64,000 nucleotides of DNA from Mycobacteroides saopaulense (GTDB lineage: Bacteria; Actinomycetota; Actinomycetes; Mycobacteriales; Mycobacteriaceae): contig NZ_CP010271.1 of NCBI RefSeq assembly GCF_001456355.1, positions 4,526,001-4,590,000 of the forward strand, in the 5' to 3' direction. Below the pieces are notes generated by a model that worked only from the letters and a program-made list of their open reading frames with translations, did no database searches and had not been told where the DNA came from. Numbering within the stretch: the stretch's first letter is position 1; each line of letters begins with the position of its first letter. Below, in pieces: positions 29,869 to 37,647 of the stretch. Made by a program: the position numbers and the translations under genes.

Positions 29869-30873
29869 ATGGCCGAGTCTCGCGAGCCCAACGAGGTGGT
29901 CGCTACGGCGCTCGAACAGGCCCTGCTCGGCGGACCGCGCAGGTACACCCGCTCACAGGTATCCGAACTATCTGGGGTTCCGGTCGAACGGGCCCGCAAG
30001 CTCTGGGTGGCGCTGGGCTTCGCGGCGGCGGAAAGTGACGATGAGGTCGCCTTCACCGATGCCGATGTCTCCGCGATCCGCACGTTCGCCGCGCTGGGCA
30101 CGGCGACGGCGACCAACGAGCAGAGTCAAATCGCCGCCGCCCGCACTCTCGGACAGGCCATGGCACGGCTGGCCGAGTGGCAGGCAGACCTTCTCACTCG
30201 CGAGGTCGGCGATCGCGTCGCAGCCGAAGGCGACGATGCGACGACCGCGTCCCGAATGAGCACCGTCACGCAGACCATCTCGACATTGACGGCATTGCAG
30301 GACTACGCATGGCAGCGACACCTGGCGGCGGCACTCAACCGCTCGAACGAATCCGGAAGCACCACCAGACAATTGCTCGTAGGCTTCGCCGATATGGTCG
30401 GCTACACCCGCCTGTCTCGCCATTTGGATCCCGATGAATTGACCAACCTGCTGGAGGCATTCGAGACCTCCCTCACCGAAGCGATCACCACACACGGCGG
30501 CTGGGTGATCAAGAACGTCGGTGACGAAGTCATGTTCGCGGCGCTCAGCGCTGACGCCGGTGCCCGCATCGCCATCGCGATGAACGCGGCGATCACCGAA
30601 GCAGCACAATCGATTCCGGATATGCCTCAGATTCGGGTGGGCTTGGCGTACGGAGAGGTGTTGACGCGCTTCGGCGACCTCTATGGCACCGTGGTCAACG
30701 TTGCCGCGCGACTGACCGGTGTGGCGCGCCCCGGCACAATCCTCCTGGACGACGGCGCCGCGGCCGCCCTGGGCGACAGCGAGGAGTTCGTTCTTCGTCA
30801 TCTACGTGGCGTGCGCGTCAAAGGCTTTTCCCGATTGGGCTCGCACGTGTTGCGCACCCGCAAGCGCTCATAA
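29869..30873 (+). CDS. Class III adenylate cyclase
   Basis: 334 residues. The N-terminal part (about 1-165) is helical and resembles the regulatory domain of Rv1264-type cyclases. The catalytic domain keeps all needed residues: metal-binding Asp175 (FADMVGYT) and Asp219 (VGDE), purine-selecting Lys215 and Asp270, and transition-state Asn277 and Arg281 (NVAARL). No transmembrane helix, so cytoplasmic. Product cAMP is predicted from Lys/Asp. The ATG at 29869 is used; the longer open frame to the left runs antisense through the neighbouring gene. The SRPBCC gene follows 29 bases downstream. Confidence 0.9.
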   Translation: MAESREPNEVVATALEQALLGGPRRYTRSQVSELSGVPVERARKLWVALGFAAAESDDEVAFTDADVSAIRTFAALGTATATNEQSQIAAARTLGQAMARLAEWQADLLTREVGDRVAAEGDDATTASRMSTVTQTISTLTALQDYAWQRHLAAALNRSNESGSTTRQLLVGFADMVGYTRLSRHLDPDELTNLLEAFETSLTEAITTHGGWVIKNVGDEVMFAALSADAGARIAIAMNAAITEAAQSIPDMPQIRVGLAYGEVLTRFGDLYGTVVNVAARLTGVARPGTILLDDGAAAALGDSEEFVLRHLRGVRVKGFSRLGSHVLRTRKRS

Positions 30874-30902
30874 CCACGAAAACGAACAGGAGCAGACACC
30901 GC

Positions 30903-31346
30903 ATGGCTCGCTACATCGAGGAAACGGTCTTCGAAGCACCCCGGAACGTCGTCTATCAACTCTTTGCCGACCGCGAGGGGTACAGCGAATTCCTGCCTTT
31001 CACAGTCAAATTGGTGCGACCGGGTGCCACCGAGCGGCAGGGCGTCGGAGCTGTCCACCGAATCGGTGTCGGACCAGTTGGCGTCAAAGAGGAGATCATC
31101 GAGCTCGTCGACGGCGAACGCATCCAATACCGGGTCGTGGGCGGACTACCGGTGCGTTCGCACATCGGGACCATTACTCTCACCGACCACCCACGGGGCA
31201 CCGCGGTTCATTACTCGATGGAGTCCACCCCACTGATCCCCGTACCCGATGCGGTGATGGTCTGGGTGCTGCGTCAGTCGATGTCGAGCCTCGTCGTCGG
31301 GGCGGGACGCGAAGCGGCTCGCCGTGGGGCCGCGAGGCGCACCTAA
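30903..31346 (+). CDS. SRPBCC (START-like/polyketide cyclase) family protein
   Basis: 147 residues with the helix-grip pattern: an opening strand ARYIEETVFEAPRNVVYQLFADREGYSEFLPF, a central GVGAVHRIGVGP strand pair, and the long C-terminal helix (MVWVLRQSMSSLVVGAGREAARR). SRPBCC proteins bind hydrophobic ligands. AGGAG lies ten bases before the ATG. It follows the cyclase gene closely and is likely cotranscribed. No catalytic residues can be assigned. Confidence 0.82.
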   Translation: MARYIEETVFEAPRNVVYQLFADREGYSEFLPFTVKLVRPGATERQGVGAVHRIGVGPVGVKEEIIELVDGERIQYRVVGGLPVRSHIGTITLTDHPRGTAVHYSMESTPLIPVPDAVMVWVLRQSMSSLVVGAGREAARRGAARRT

Positions 31347-31389
31347 GCGCGGCGGTAGCGCAATCGGCTCACCAGGCTAGAGTCGCGCT

Positions 31390-31956
31390 GTGCCCAGGAT
31401 CAGCGCCTCTTCGGTGGAAGAGCACCGCGAACAGGTGCACCGTCGGGTCTTCGAGGCGTTCGCCGAATTGATGGCCGAGCAGAGCTTCGATGCCATCACC
31501 ATGGCCAAGCTGGCCACCGCTGCCGGTATTGGACGTACGGCGATCTATCACCATTTCGCCGACAAGGAAGCCGTCATCGTCGAGTTCGCCTCACATGAGA
31601 CGAGCCGTTACCTCGAAGGCCTGCGCACCGCGTTGGCCGTCGGCAACGATCCGGCCCAACGGCTGCGTATCTACGTCCGGCACCAGATTGAGACCGGCCA
31701 GCAGTTCCACATGGGCCTGGGCACCCAGCTCTACGGCGCGCTGTCCCCAGACGCCATGGTGGCGATCCGCGAGCATGTGGTCGCCGTCGAAGAAGTGTTG
31801 CGCGAGATCCTGGCGGACGGGGCGGCAGCCGACGTTTTCGTCGTCGAGGACCAGGCCGCGACGGTCTCCCTGATCCACGCGTGCCTGGCGCCACGGCACC
31901 TGCCGATAGCTGCGATTGAACGATTCGTGCTGCGCGCCTTGGGCGCAACCACGTAG
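31390..31956 (+). CDS. TetR-family repressor upstream of heme oxygenase
   Basis: 188 residues starting at GTG 31390. HTH: HRRVFEAFAELMAEQSFDAITMAKLATAAGIGRTAIYHHFADKEAVIVEFA. Its C-terminal domain ends in VLRALGATT. It lies directly upstream of the heme oxygenase gene in the same direction, and two adjacent palindromes (31989-32025) between them are the obvious candidate sites. Control of heme breakdown by a TetR regulator is inferred from position. Confidence 0.88.
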   Translation: MPRISASSVEEHREQVHRRVFEAFAELMAEQSFDAITMAKLATAAGIGRTAIYHHFADKEAVIVEFASHETSRYLEGLRTALAVGNDPAQRLRIYVRHQIETGQQFHMGLGTQLYGALSPDAMVAIREHVVAVEEVLREILADGAAADVFVVEDQAATVSLIHACLAPRHLPIAAIERFVLRALGATT

Positions 31957-31988
31957 GCCCCACTGCGCCGAGATGCCATGCTAGGTTT

Positions 31989-32025
31989 CTGACAACTTGT
32001 CAACATGATCTGGACAAGCTGTCAG
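31989..32025. promoter_or_regulatory. Tandem palindromic operator before heme oxygenase
   Basis: TGACAACTTGTCA (31990-32002) is a perfect odd palindrome. A related box, GACAAGCTGTC (32013-32023), follows. Together 31989-32001 and 32013-32025 are reverse complements with one mismatch. The ATG of the oxygenase is 28 bases further on. Confidence 0.7.
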
Positions 32026-32053
32026 ATAAAATTCGAGGTCAGGAAGTCGCCGC

Positions 32054-32713
32054 ATGACCCTCAGCTCTCCCCCGGTTCCCCAAGCCGCCGAATCGCTTTC
32101 ACTGGCGATGCGTGACGGCTCGCGCGCCGAACACGACGCCGCCGAACAGTCGCCGTTCGTGTCCGAACTACTCGCCGGGAGGGTCAACCCTCGGGGCTAT
32201 GTCGACTATCTGCTGCGCTTGCGCGTGGTCTACATCGCCGTCGAGGAAGCCGTGCGCGCGCATCGCGACGATCCGCTGATCGCGGCCGTCTACGACCCGG
32301 CACTGGAGCGGCGTGACGCCCTCGACGCCGACCTGGAGCACTGGGCACCGGGTGCCGCCCTGGACATAGATTCGCCTGCCGCGCAGTCCTATCGGGATCG
32401 GATATCCGGCGCCGACTGGACTGGCGCGCTGCTGGCGCATCACTATGTCCGGTACCTGGGCGACCTCTCCGGCGGACAGGCGATCGGCCGCATCATCGAT
32501 CGGGCGTTCGGCCTCGACGGGGCCGGGCTGTCGTTCTACGACTTCCCCATGCGGCCAAAGCCTTACAAGGACGCGTACCGGGCCCGCCTCGACGAACTGG
32601 GACTGGACGCGCAGCAGACCGCGCAGGTGGTCGACGAGGTCAAGACGGCGTTCGGTCTCAACCAGGCGCTGTTTGACGAACTGGCGTCCAATCTAGCCGC
32701 CTACCGACGCTGA
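32054..32713 (+). CDS. Biliverdin-producing heme oxygenase (HmuO/HO-1 fold)
   Basis: 219 residues. The proximal His is in SRAEHDAAE (His27), and the distal-helix signature YLGDLSGGQAIGRII at about 134-148 is diagnostic for canonical heme oxygenases. These open heme to biliverdin, CO and iron, unlike the MhuD-type enzyme of M. tuberculosis. No signal peptide, so cytoplasmic. The tandem operator upstream and the TetR gene suggest ligand-controlled expression. Length is that of HmuO. Confidence 0.93.
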   Translation: MTLSSPPVPQAAESLSLAMRDGSRAEHDAAEQSPFVSELLAGRVNPRGYVDYLLRLRVVYIAVEEAVRAHRDDPLIAAVYDPALERRDALDADLEHWAPGAALDIDSPAAQSYRDRISGADWTGALLAHHYVRYLGDLSGGQAIGRIIDRAFGLDGAGLSFYDFPMRPKPYKDAYRARLDELGLDAQQTAQVVDEVKTAFGLNQALFDELASNLAAYRR

Positions 32714-33171
32714 GCCGCGCGCCGGCCCTTGTTGTATTCGACGCGCAAATTTGAGTAATCGACAATGCATAATTGCGCCGCGCAATTTGTCCGCGCGGTT
32801 CATTTTGCATGTCTTTACCTAACCATACTTTCTTCCCGGTATTCGTCGTCCGAAGGTCTCTTTTCGTGGTGCGTGAAGCACATTGCTACGCGACGAGAAG
32901 CTCGCGATGGGTACGTTCTGATCACGGTTGCGTCTCGCCGAAAGAAGCGACTAAACGTAACCAGAATCGCGCTATGAGCTGGCAGTTAACAATAAGAACC
33001 CACTAAGCGCACAGGCGTCCGAAACCTCCAAAGTCACGGACGCAGCCCCTTTTCCATATCAGCTTCATAAACCGGCACTTCTCATCTGGACGCCTTTTCT
33101 GGGGAGCTATAAAGTTCAACCAGAGAATTTCATCCGCGTGATTTACACGCACAAGCTAGGGAGTCGGGTCC
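32714..33171. other. A/T-richer intergenic region with a terminator-like hairpin
   Basis: 458 bases without a convincing gene. Two short open frames exist but lack ribosome sites and coding character. GCGTCCG (33015-33021) and CGGACGC (33037-33043) form a hairpin followed by CCCCTTTT, which would terminate a rightward transcript. The rest may hold the promoter and long leader of the Ala/Pro-rich gene at 33172, or a small RNA ending at the hairpin. Confidence 0.4.
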
Positions 33172-33630
33172 GTGGCGATCAACTTTGATCGAGTGGCTAT
33201 TCAAGTAATTGCCGGCGCCGGTATTGGCGTGGCCGCCGTGGTGCTGAGCCCCTGCGCGACCGCGGCCACGGCAATCGGTGGGCAGTACGCCATCGACGAC
33301 GGCGCGAGCGGCTCCGGTAAGGGTGCGTTGGTCGGCGCCCCCGCCGCCGGAGCGGCACCCGTGGCCGGCGTGCCGATTCTGCCCGGGCCTGTGGCAGCGC
33401 CCGTAGTTCCTGCCGCACCGATCGTTCCTGCCGCGCCTGTGGTCCCCGCAGCGCCGATTGTTCCTGCGGCCCCGGTGGTTCCGGCGGCACCTGCCGTCGT
33501 CCCGGCCGCAGCGCCGTTGGACGGTGGCATCGCCGCAGGACCTGTTGGCGGCAAGGGCGCCCCCGTCGGGTCGACGGTTCCGGGCGGGCCGACCCCGGGT
33601 GTGCCGACTCCGGCCGGCCCGCAGGACTGA
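33172..33630 (+). CDS. Ala/Pro-rich secreted protein
   Basis: 152 residues starting at GTG 33172, with AGGGAG eight bases upstream. Residues 1-32 look like a signal peptide (VIAGAGIGVAAVVLSPCATAATA). The centre is a repeat of about six residues, [VI]VPAAP, occurring eight or so times, flanked by Gly-rich spacers, and the C-terminus is Gly/Pro-rich. No known domain. Such low-complexity proteins are common on mycobacterial cell surfaces, but no function can be stated. Confidence 0.75.
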   Translation: MAINFDRVAIQVIAGAGIGVAAVVLSPCATAATAIGGQYAIDDGASGSGKGALVGAPAAGAAPVAGVPILPGPVAAPVVPAAPIVPAAPVVPAAPIVPAAPVVPAAPAVVPAAAPLDGGIAAGPVGGKGAPVGSTVPGGPTPGVPTPAGPQD

Positions 33631-33724
33631 TCGCCACATCCGACTCATCGATGATGCCGAGGTACCCGGAAGGGGCCTCGGCATCATTGCTATCCAGTCA
33701 TGTCAGCAAGTCCGTAGCGTGCGA

Positions 33725-34540
33725 CTACTCCTGCACAACCACCGGATCGCCGACGTTGACGTTGTCGAAGTACCACTGCGCGGCCGCCGGAGGCAGGCTG
33801 ATGCAGCCGTGGCTGACGTTCTCGTACCCCATCGCAGGCACGGCCCACGGAGCCGAATGCACGAACAGACCGCGACTGGTAAAGCGGACGGCGTTCTCCA
33901 CGTCGATCTTGTAACCGTCAGGAGCCGTGACAGGAATGCCGACACTGCTGGAGTCCATGAGCACGGAACGTTCCTTCCCCAGTACCGAATAGGTACCCAG
34001 GGGAGTCGGATACTCCGGCCGGCCCATCGAGGCGGGGAAAACGCCCTCTTCACCCAGACGAGGAAGATGGTGTGGCGCAGGTAATCCCGCTGCACCGTCA
34101 GACGGCTTGCGCCACACTCCCTCGTAGGACACGGTGAACGTGTGCCGTGAGATGCTCGCGATGCCGATGAGCGCCGGGCCCGTCGAGATCTCCGCGGGCT
34201 TACCGCCCACCATCAGCCGCACCGTGCTGTGCGCGGGCCAGAACCGGTCTGGAATCCATTGCACGGCATTGCTGTCGAGCCACTCGTACTTACCCGTCAT
34301 GGCCGGGGACGACGTGATTCCCAGGCCGCGCTCGGCCGACTGACGGTCGACGACGGGCCCGTTGAAGGTCACCACCACAGGGTGCGCGATACCCACCTGT
34401 CTGTCCGGTGTGGGCGCAATCGATCTGATGTCCCATTCGAGCGGCACACTGACGGCCGTGATGTCGACGCCGGCGGCGTGCCCGCCCAGTGTCGCGCCGA
34501 CAACGGACACTGCCACAACCATGTGAAGAACTGCCCTCAT
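33725..34540 (-). CDS. L,D-transpeptidase (YkuD) with N-terminal Ig-like domain
   Basis: About 271 residues. Signal peptide-like N-terminus (MRAVLHMVVAVSVVGATLGGHA), then an Ig-like domain, then the YkuD catalytic domain with FVHSAPWAV and the active-site segment NVSHGCISL, containing the Cys nucleophile and the SHGC motif. It forms 3-3 peptidoglycan cross-links, a main target of carbapenems in mycobacteria. The ATG at 34540 has GAGGGG seven bases upstream. Shorter than LdtMt2-like enzymes, so it has one Ig-like domain rather than two. Confidence 0.9.
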   Translation of the reverse strand: MRAVLHMVVAVSVVGATLGGHAAGVDITAVSVPLEWDIRSIAPTPDRQVGIAHPVVVTFNGPVVDRQSAERGLGITSSPAMTGKYEWLDSNAVQWIPDRFWPAHSTVRLMVGGKPAEISTGPALIGIASISRHTFTVSYEGVWRKPSDGAAGLPAPHHLPRLGEEGVFPASMGRPEYPTPLGTYSVLGKERSVLMDSSSVGIPVTAPDGYKIDVENAVRFTSRGLFVHSAPWAVPAMGYENVSHGCISLPPAAAQWYFDNVNVGDPVVVQE

Positions 34541-34720
34541 CGACCGACCCCTCTGGGATGACCACTTCGTCATGAACGATGCGATCGTAAGGACGTGCGA
34601 ACGCCCGAAGTAGCGGGCGCGCTTGCCGTTTCGATCACGCGTTCCCCACGTTTTGGTAACGAAATCGGCAGTCGATCGAGCCCGCTAACTGGTCTCAGCG
34701 GCACCCCAAATTGCCGCAGT

Positions 34721-35227
34721 TCACGAGGCGTTTTCAGGGGAGATGAGCGCAGTCAACAACGGGGCCATCAACGCCACGATCTCCTCGTCGCTGGCGGCTA
34801 TGAGATCGGGCAGGCGCAGCAGGTAGCGCTGGCTTGCGATACCCATCAACACGGCGCTCAAAAGTGCCGCACGCAGCCGGGCGTCGGGCTCCTCGATGGT
34901 GGCCGCGACCGAGCTCACCGCATGGTCGGTGACCTGCTCTCGCAACAGTTCTAGCGCATCTTCGCTGGTCATACTGTTGCGAAGTAGCACCGCCATCGGA
35001 CCGTCCGGCGCGGCGGCCCATCCCGAAAGCAGACCGCGCAGATAGTTCTCCGCGGTCTGCGCCGAACTGTCCACCGTCAGCTCGTCGACGGGCACTCTGC
35101 AGTGGACAGCCTCACGAAAAAGGTTGCTCTTACTGCCGAAGTATTGGATGACCGACGACTTGTCCACGTCGGCGGCTGCCGCGATACCGCGAATCGTGGC
35201 CTTCTCGTGCCCGACCTCGGCGAACAC
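34721..35227 (-). CDS. TetR-family regulator lacking its N-terminus (apparent frameshift)
   Basis: The 168-residue frame begins at GTG 35227 in the middle of HTH helix 1 (VFAEVGHEKATIRGIAAAADVDKSSVIQYFGSKSNLFREAV). In the same frame upstream only ACG GAC CCT CAG CGC ATC and similar codons (TDPQRISSTAWR) precede it, with a stop 36 bases away and no start codon. A second frame starting at ATG 35292 reads MLRRQVHRPRR, which would join naturally to TDPQRI by a one-base change near 35265. So the gene is either frameshifted or begins oddly. The C-terminal TetR domain is intact. Confidence 0.7.
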   Translation of the reverse strand: MFAEVGHEKATIRGIAAAADVDKSSVIQYFGSKSNLFREAVHCRVPVDELTVDSSAQTAENYLRGLLSGWAAAPDGPMAVLLRNSMTSEDALELLREQVTDHAVSSVAATIEEPDARLRAALLSAVLMGIASQRYLLRLPDLIAASDEEIVALMAPLLTALISPENAS

Positions 35228-35309
35228 TCGCCAGGCAGTCGACGAGATGCGCTGAGGGTCCGTCTAGGCCTATGTACTTGCCTACGCAACATCAGTCATG
35301 CTCAGCGGT

Positions 35310-36059
35310 ATGCCCGTAGCGATCGAGAAGCACGACCGGACCTGCGTGATCCGGATGGACCGGCCCGAGAAGCGCAACGCCATCAACCCGGAGATGACGA
35401 TGGCGCTGGACACGGCCTTGAATCAGTTCGAAGACGACGCGGACCTATGGGTGGCCGTGTTGACCGGCCACCCCGAGGGATTCTGTGCCGGTACCGATCT
35501 CGCCGAGTCGGCGGGCCCGCGCACCGAGCGCGGCGGCGAGTACGGAGTGATCCGACGCTCACGCCGTAAGCCCCTGATCGCCGCCGTCGAAGGGATGGCG
35601 CTGGGCGGCGGGATGGAAATCGTGCTCGCCTGCGATCTGGTGGTGGCATCGGCCTCGACGACCTTCGGACTGCCGGAGGCCCGCCGCGGGGTGATCGCCA
35701 CCTGCGGCGGCCTGTTCCGCGCCCAGCGGGCGCTACCGCTGAACATCGCCCGGCAGATACTCCTGACCGGCGATCCGATAACAGCCGAGCGTGCCTACCA
35801 GCTGGGGCTGGTGAACGAGGTCACCGAAGACGGCGCGGCCTTGGAGTCTGCAATCGCGTTGGCCCACCGGATCGTGCTGAATTCCCCTGTGTCCGTTCAA
35901 GAAAGTCTGCTCGCCACGCACAAGGCATTCGACCAGGCGGACATCGCCGGATGGCGGGATACCGAAGACGCATTCGCGGCGGTGTTGCGTTCCGCGGACA
36001 TGGCGGAAGGCATCGCGGCGTTCTTCGAACGCCGACCACCCCAGTGGACGGGCGAATAG
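35310..36059 (+). CDS. Enoyl-CoA hydratase/isomerase (crotonase) family
   Basis: About 249 residues. Crotonase landmarks: RMDRPEKRNAINPEM, the oxyanion-hole segments FCAGTDLAES and ALGGGMEIVLACDLVVAS, and the acid/base region FGLPEARRGVIATCGGLFRAQRALP. The usual catalytic Glu in the second position is present in PEARRG. ATG 35298 is also in frame. It is divergent from the damaged TetR gene, its probable former regulator. Which fatty-acid or degradation pathway it serves is not shown by the neighbours. Confidence 0.88.
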   Translation: MPVAIEKHDRTCVIRMDRPEKRNAINPEMTMALDTALNQFEDDADLWVAVLTGHPEGFCAGTDLAESAGPRTERGGEYGVIRRSRRKPLIAAVEGMALGGGMEIVLACDLVVASASTTFGLPEARRGVIATCGGLFRAQRALPLNIARQILLTGDPITAERAYQLGLVNEVTEDGAALESAIALAHRIVLNSPVSVQESLLATHKAFDQADIAGWRDTEDAFAAVLRSADMAEGIAAFFERRPPQWTGE

Positions 36060-36066
36060 CCCGGCG

Positions 36067-37023
36067 CTACCTGGCGGCGTTACGCGCCAAGTCGATCGCG
36101 AACTGGTTCACAAAAGTCCCCGCCCGAGGATCGCCGCGGTCGCACGAACCGTCGGACTCGCCGGGACGCTTGACCCACAGGTAGGCGTCAACATTCGGGC
36201 TCGCGGTGGCTGTGGTGGGCGGCGTACCCAACGCCCGGCCGCTGGGATTGCACCAGTACAGCGCATCGCTGGTCGGTCCGGCCCCGTTGCGCGAGGTATC
36301 GATCACATAGTGGGCACCGTTGGTCATCCCCGAAATCGCGTCCCCATAGCCGATCTCCTCGTCGGTGGTGAAGAAGTTCGCGGTGTTGAGGCTGAAGCCT
36401 CGCGCCTTGCTCACGCCGACATCGTTGAGCCTGGCCGCCATGACGTCGGCGCTCACCCAACGCGAATGGCCGCCGTCGATGTAGAGCGCCGTGGCCGGGT
36501 TGCGGGTGAGTGTGTCGACCGCGTAGCGCATCAACTCGAAGCGTTCCTGCCGTTGGCCGGCCGACAGGCAGTCGGCCATCGCCAATGCGTCGGGCTCGAG
36601 GATGATCACAGCCGGTCCGGAACCCACCGCGGACGCGACGCCGTCGATCCATCCTCGGTAGGCGTCGCCCGACCCGAACCCGCCGGCGGCGAAGCTGCCG
36701 CAGTCGCGATGCGGAATGGCATAGAGGGCCAGTACCGGGGTGGCACCGGAAGCCTGGGCCGCACTGATGTACTTCGCGTCCACGCTCGGCGTCGACACGT
36801 TGTCCATCCAGTACGCCTGCGGCGTGTTGGCGATGGCGGTCAGCTCGGGGCTGCCCGCGCCCTGCGCCGCGCGCATGGCGGCCGAGTTCGGGTTCACATA
36901 GAACCCTTGACCGTCCAGGGGATTGTCCGCCCTGGCCACCGGTCCGACGAACATACCCAGGCATGTCACGGCCACCAGAGAAGCGATCCATCGCGCGACA
37001 GCACCAGCAGCTGAGGAAATCAC
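36067..37023 (-). CDS. Secreted glycoside hydrolase family 6 (cellulase type)
   Basis: 318 residues with a signal peptide (WIASLVAVTCLGMFVGPVARA). GH6 markers are visible: LALYAIPHRDCGS, the catalytic-Asp segment VIILEPDALA, YIDGGHSRWV and the closing VKRPGESDGSC. GH6 enzymes are endoglucanases or cellobiohydrolases of the CelA type. No cellulose-binding module is present. The start is GTG 37023 by the open frame, with a poorly placed ribosome site. Together with the GH16 at 3064 it gives this strain two secreted beta-glucanases. Confidence 0.9.
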   Translation of the reverse strand: MISSAAGAVARWIASLVAVTCLGMFVGPVARADNPLDGQGFYVNPNSAAMRAAQGAGSPELTAIANTPQAYWMDNVSTPSVDAKYISAAQASGATPVLALYAIPHRDCGSFAAGGFGSGDAYRGWIDGVASAVGSGPAVIILEPDALAMADCLSAGQRQERFELMRYAVDTLTRNPATALYIDGGHSRWVSADVMAARLNDVGVSKARGFSLNTANFFTTDEEIGYGDAISGMTNGAHYVIDTSRNGAGPTSDALYWCNPSGRALGTPPTTATASPNVDAYLWVKRPGESDGSCDRGDPRAGTFVNQFAIDLARNAAR

Positions 37024-37079
37024 CTCAGGAAAATAGCCGCCGCACGTCCCTGATCGCCACTCAGCCGGATCTGACCGGA

Positions 37080-37340
37080 CTATCTATCCATTGTGTGCGG
37101 AGGGTTGTCGACCTCCTGCTGGTCCTCACAAGCGCCCAACTCGTTGACGAGCACACAACTGCTTCCGCCGTTCTGCTGTTGGGGCGGGTCCTGCTCGCAA
37201 TCGCCAAACTCGTTGACCTTTTCACAACTCATATGGGTTTTGGACATCGCGTTCACATCGGGAACATTGACGTGATGGGCACCTGTTGTGATCACTCCAA
37301 CAAATGCCACCGCGGCGAAAACTCGAATGCCGACAGCCAT
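37080..37340 (-). CDS. Small secreted protein with duplicated Cys motif
   Basis: 86 residues from ATG 37340, which has GGAGG six bases upstream. Residues 1-31 are a signal peptide-like stretch. The mature part contains two copies of a motif, CEKVNEFGDCEQ and CVLVNELGACED, each with two cysteines six to seven residues apart, separated by a Gln/Pro/Gly linker. Two disulfide loops or a metal site are possible. I do not recognise the family. Confidence 0.72.
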   Translation of the reverse strand: MAVGIRVFAAVAFVGVITTGAHHVNVPDVNAMSKTHMSCEKVNEFGDCEQDPPQQQNGGSSCVLVNELGACEDQQEVDNPPHTMDR

Positions 37341-37647
37341 AGTGCCCTCCCTTCTTCCTACGGGCACAGCCACTGACCACGACTTCTCGGCAGCGGCGAG
37401 CGGTGGAGTCCGGGCTGAGCACCCAGGGTATTCCCGCTCTTCAGATGCTTGAAGGCGCACTTTCGAGTTTACGACTCGGCGCGTGCGCGAAATGCGCGTC
37501 AGCCATATTCGCAGGAACAAATTCCATGCCCGATATCCGGCCAGCCGGCCCCCACCGGGTCGATCAGGGTCCGTGCTCACGATGTCGGCGCGCTAGTGTG
37601 CTTGCGTCGGCCTCAGCGAACAGGTCGGTAGAAGAGTTGAGTAATCC
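37341..37647. other. Intergenic region between divergent genes
   Basis: About 307 bases separate the small Cys protein and the MaoC-type dehydratase, which diverge. It must hold both promoters. I saw no clear inverted repeat, box or RNA structure. Confidence 0.4.

Noticed and set aside
32765..33006. Two overlapping small open frames of 70 and 77 codons
   Set aside because: No ribosome site, mixed composition and mutually exclusive frames in an intergenic region.
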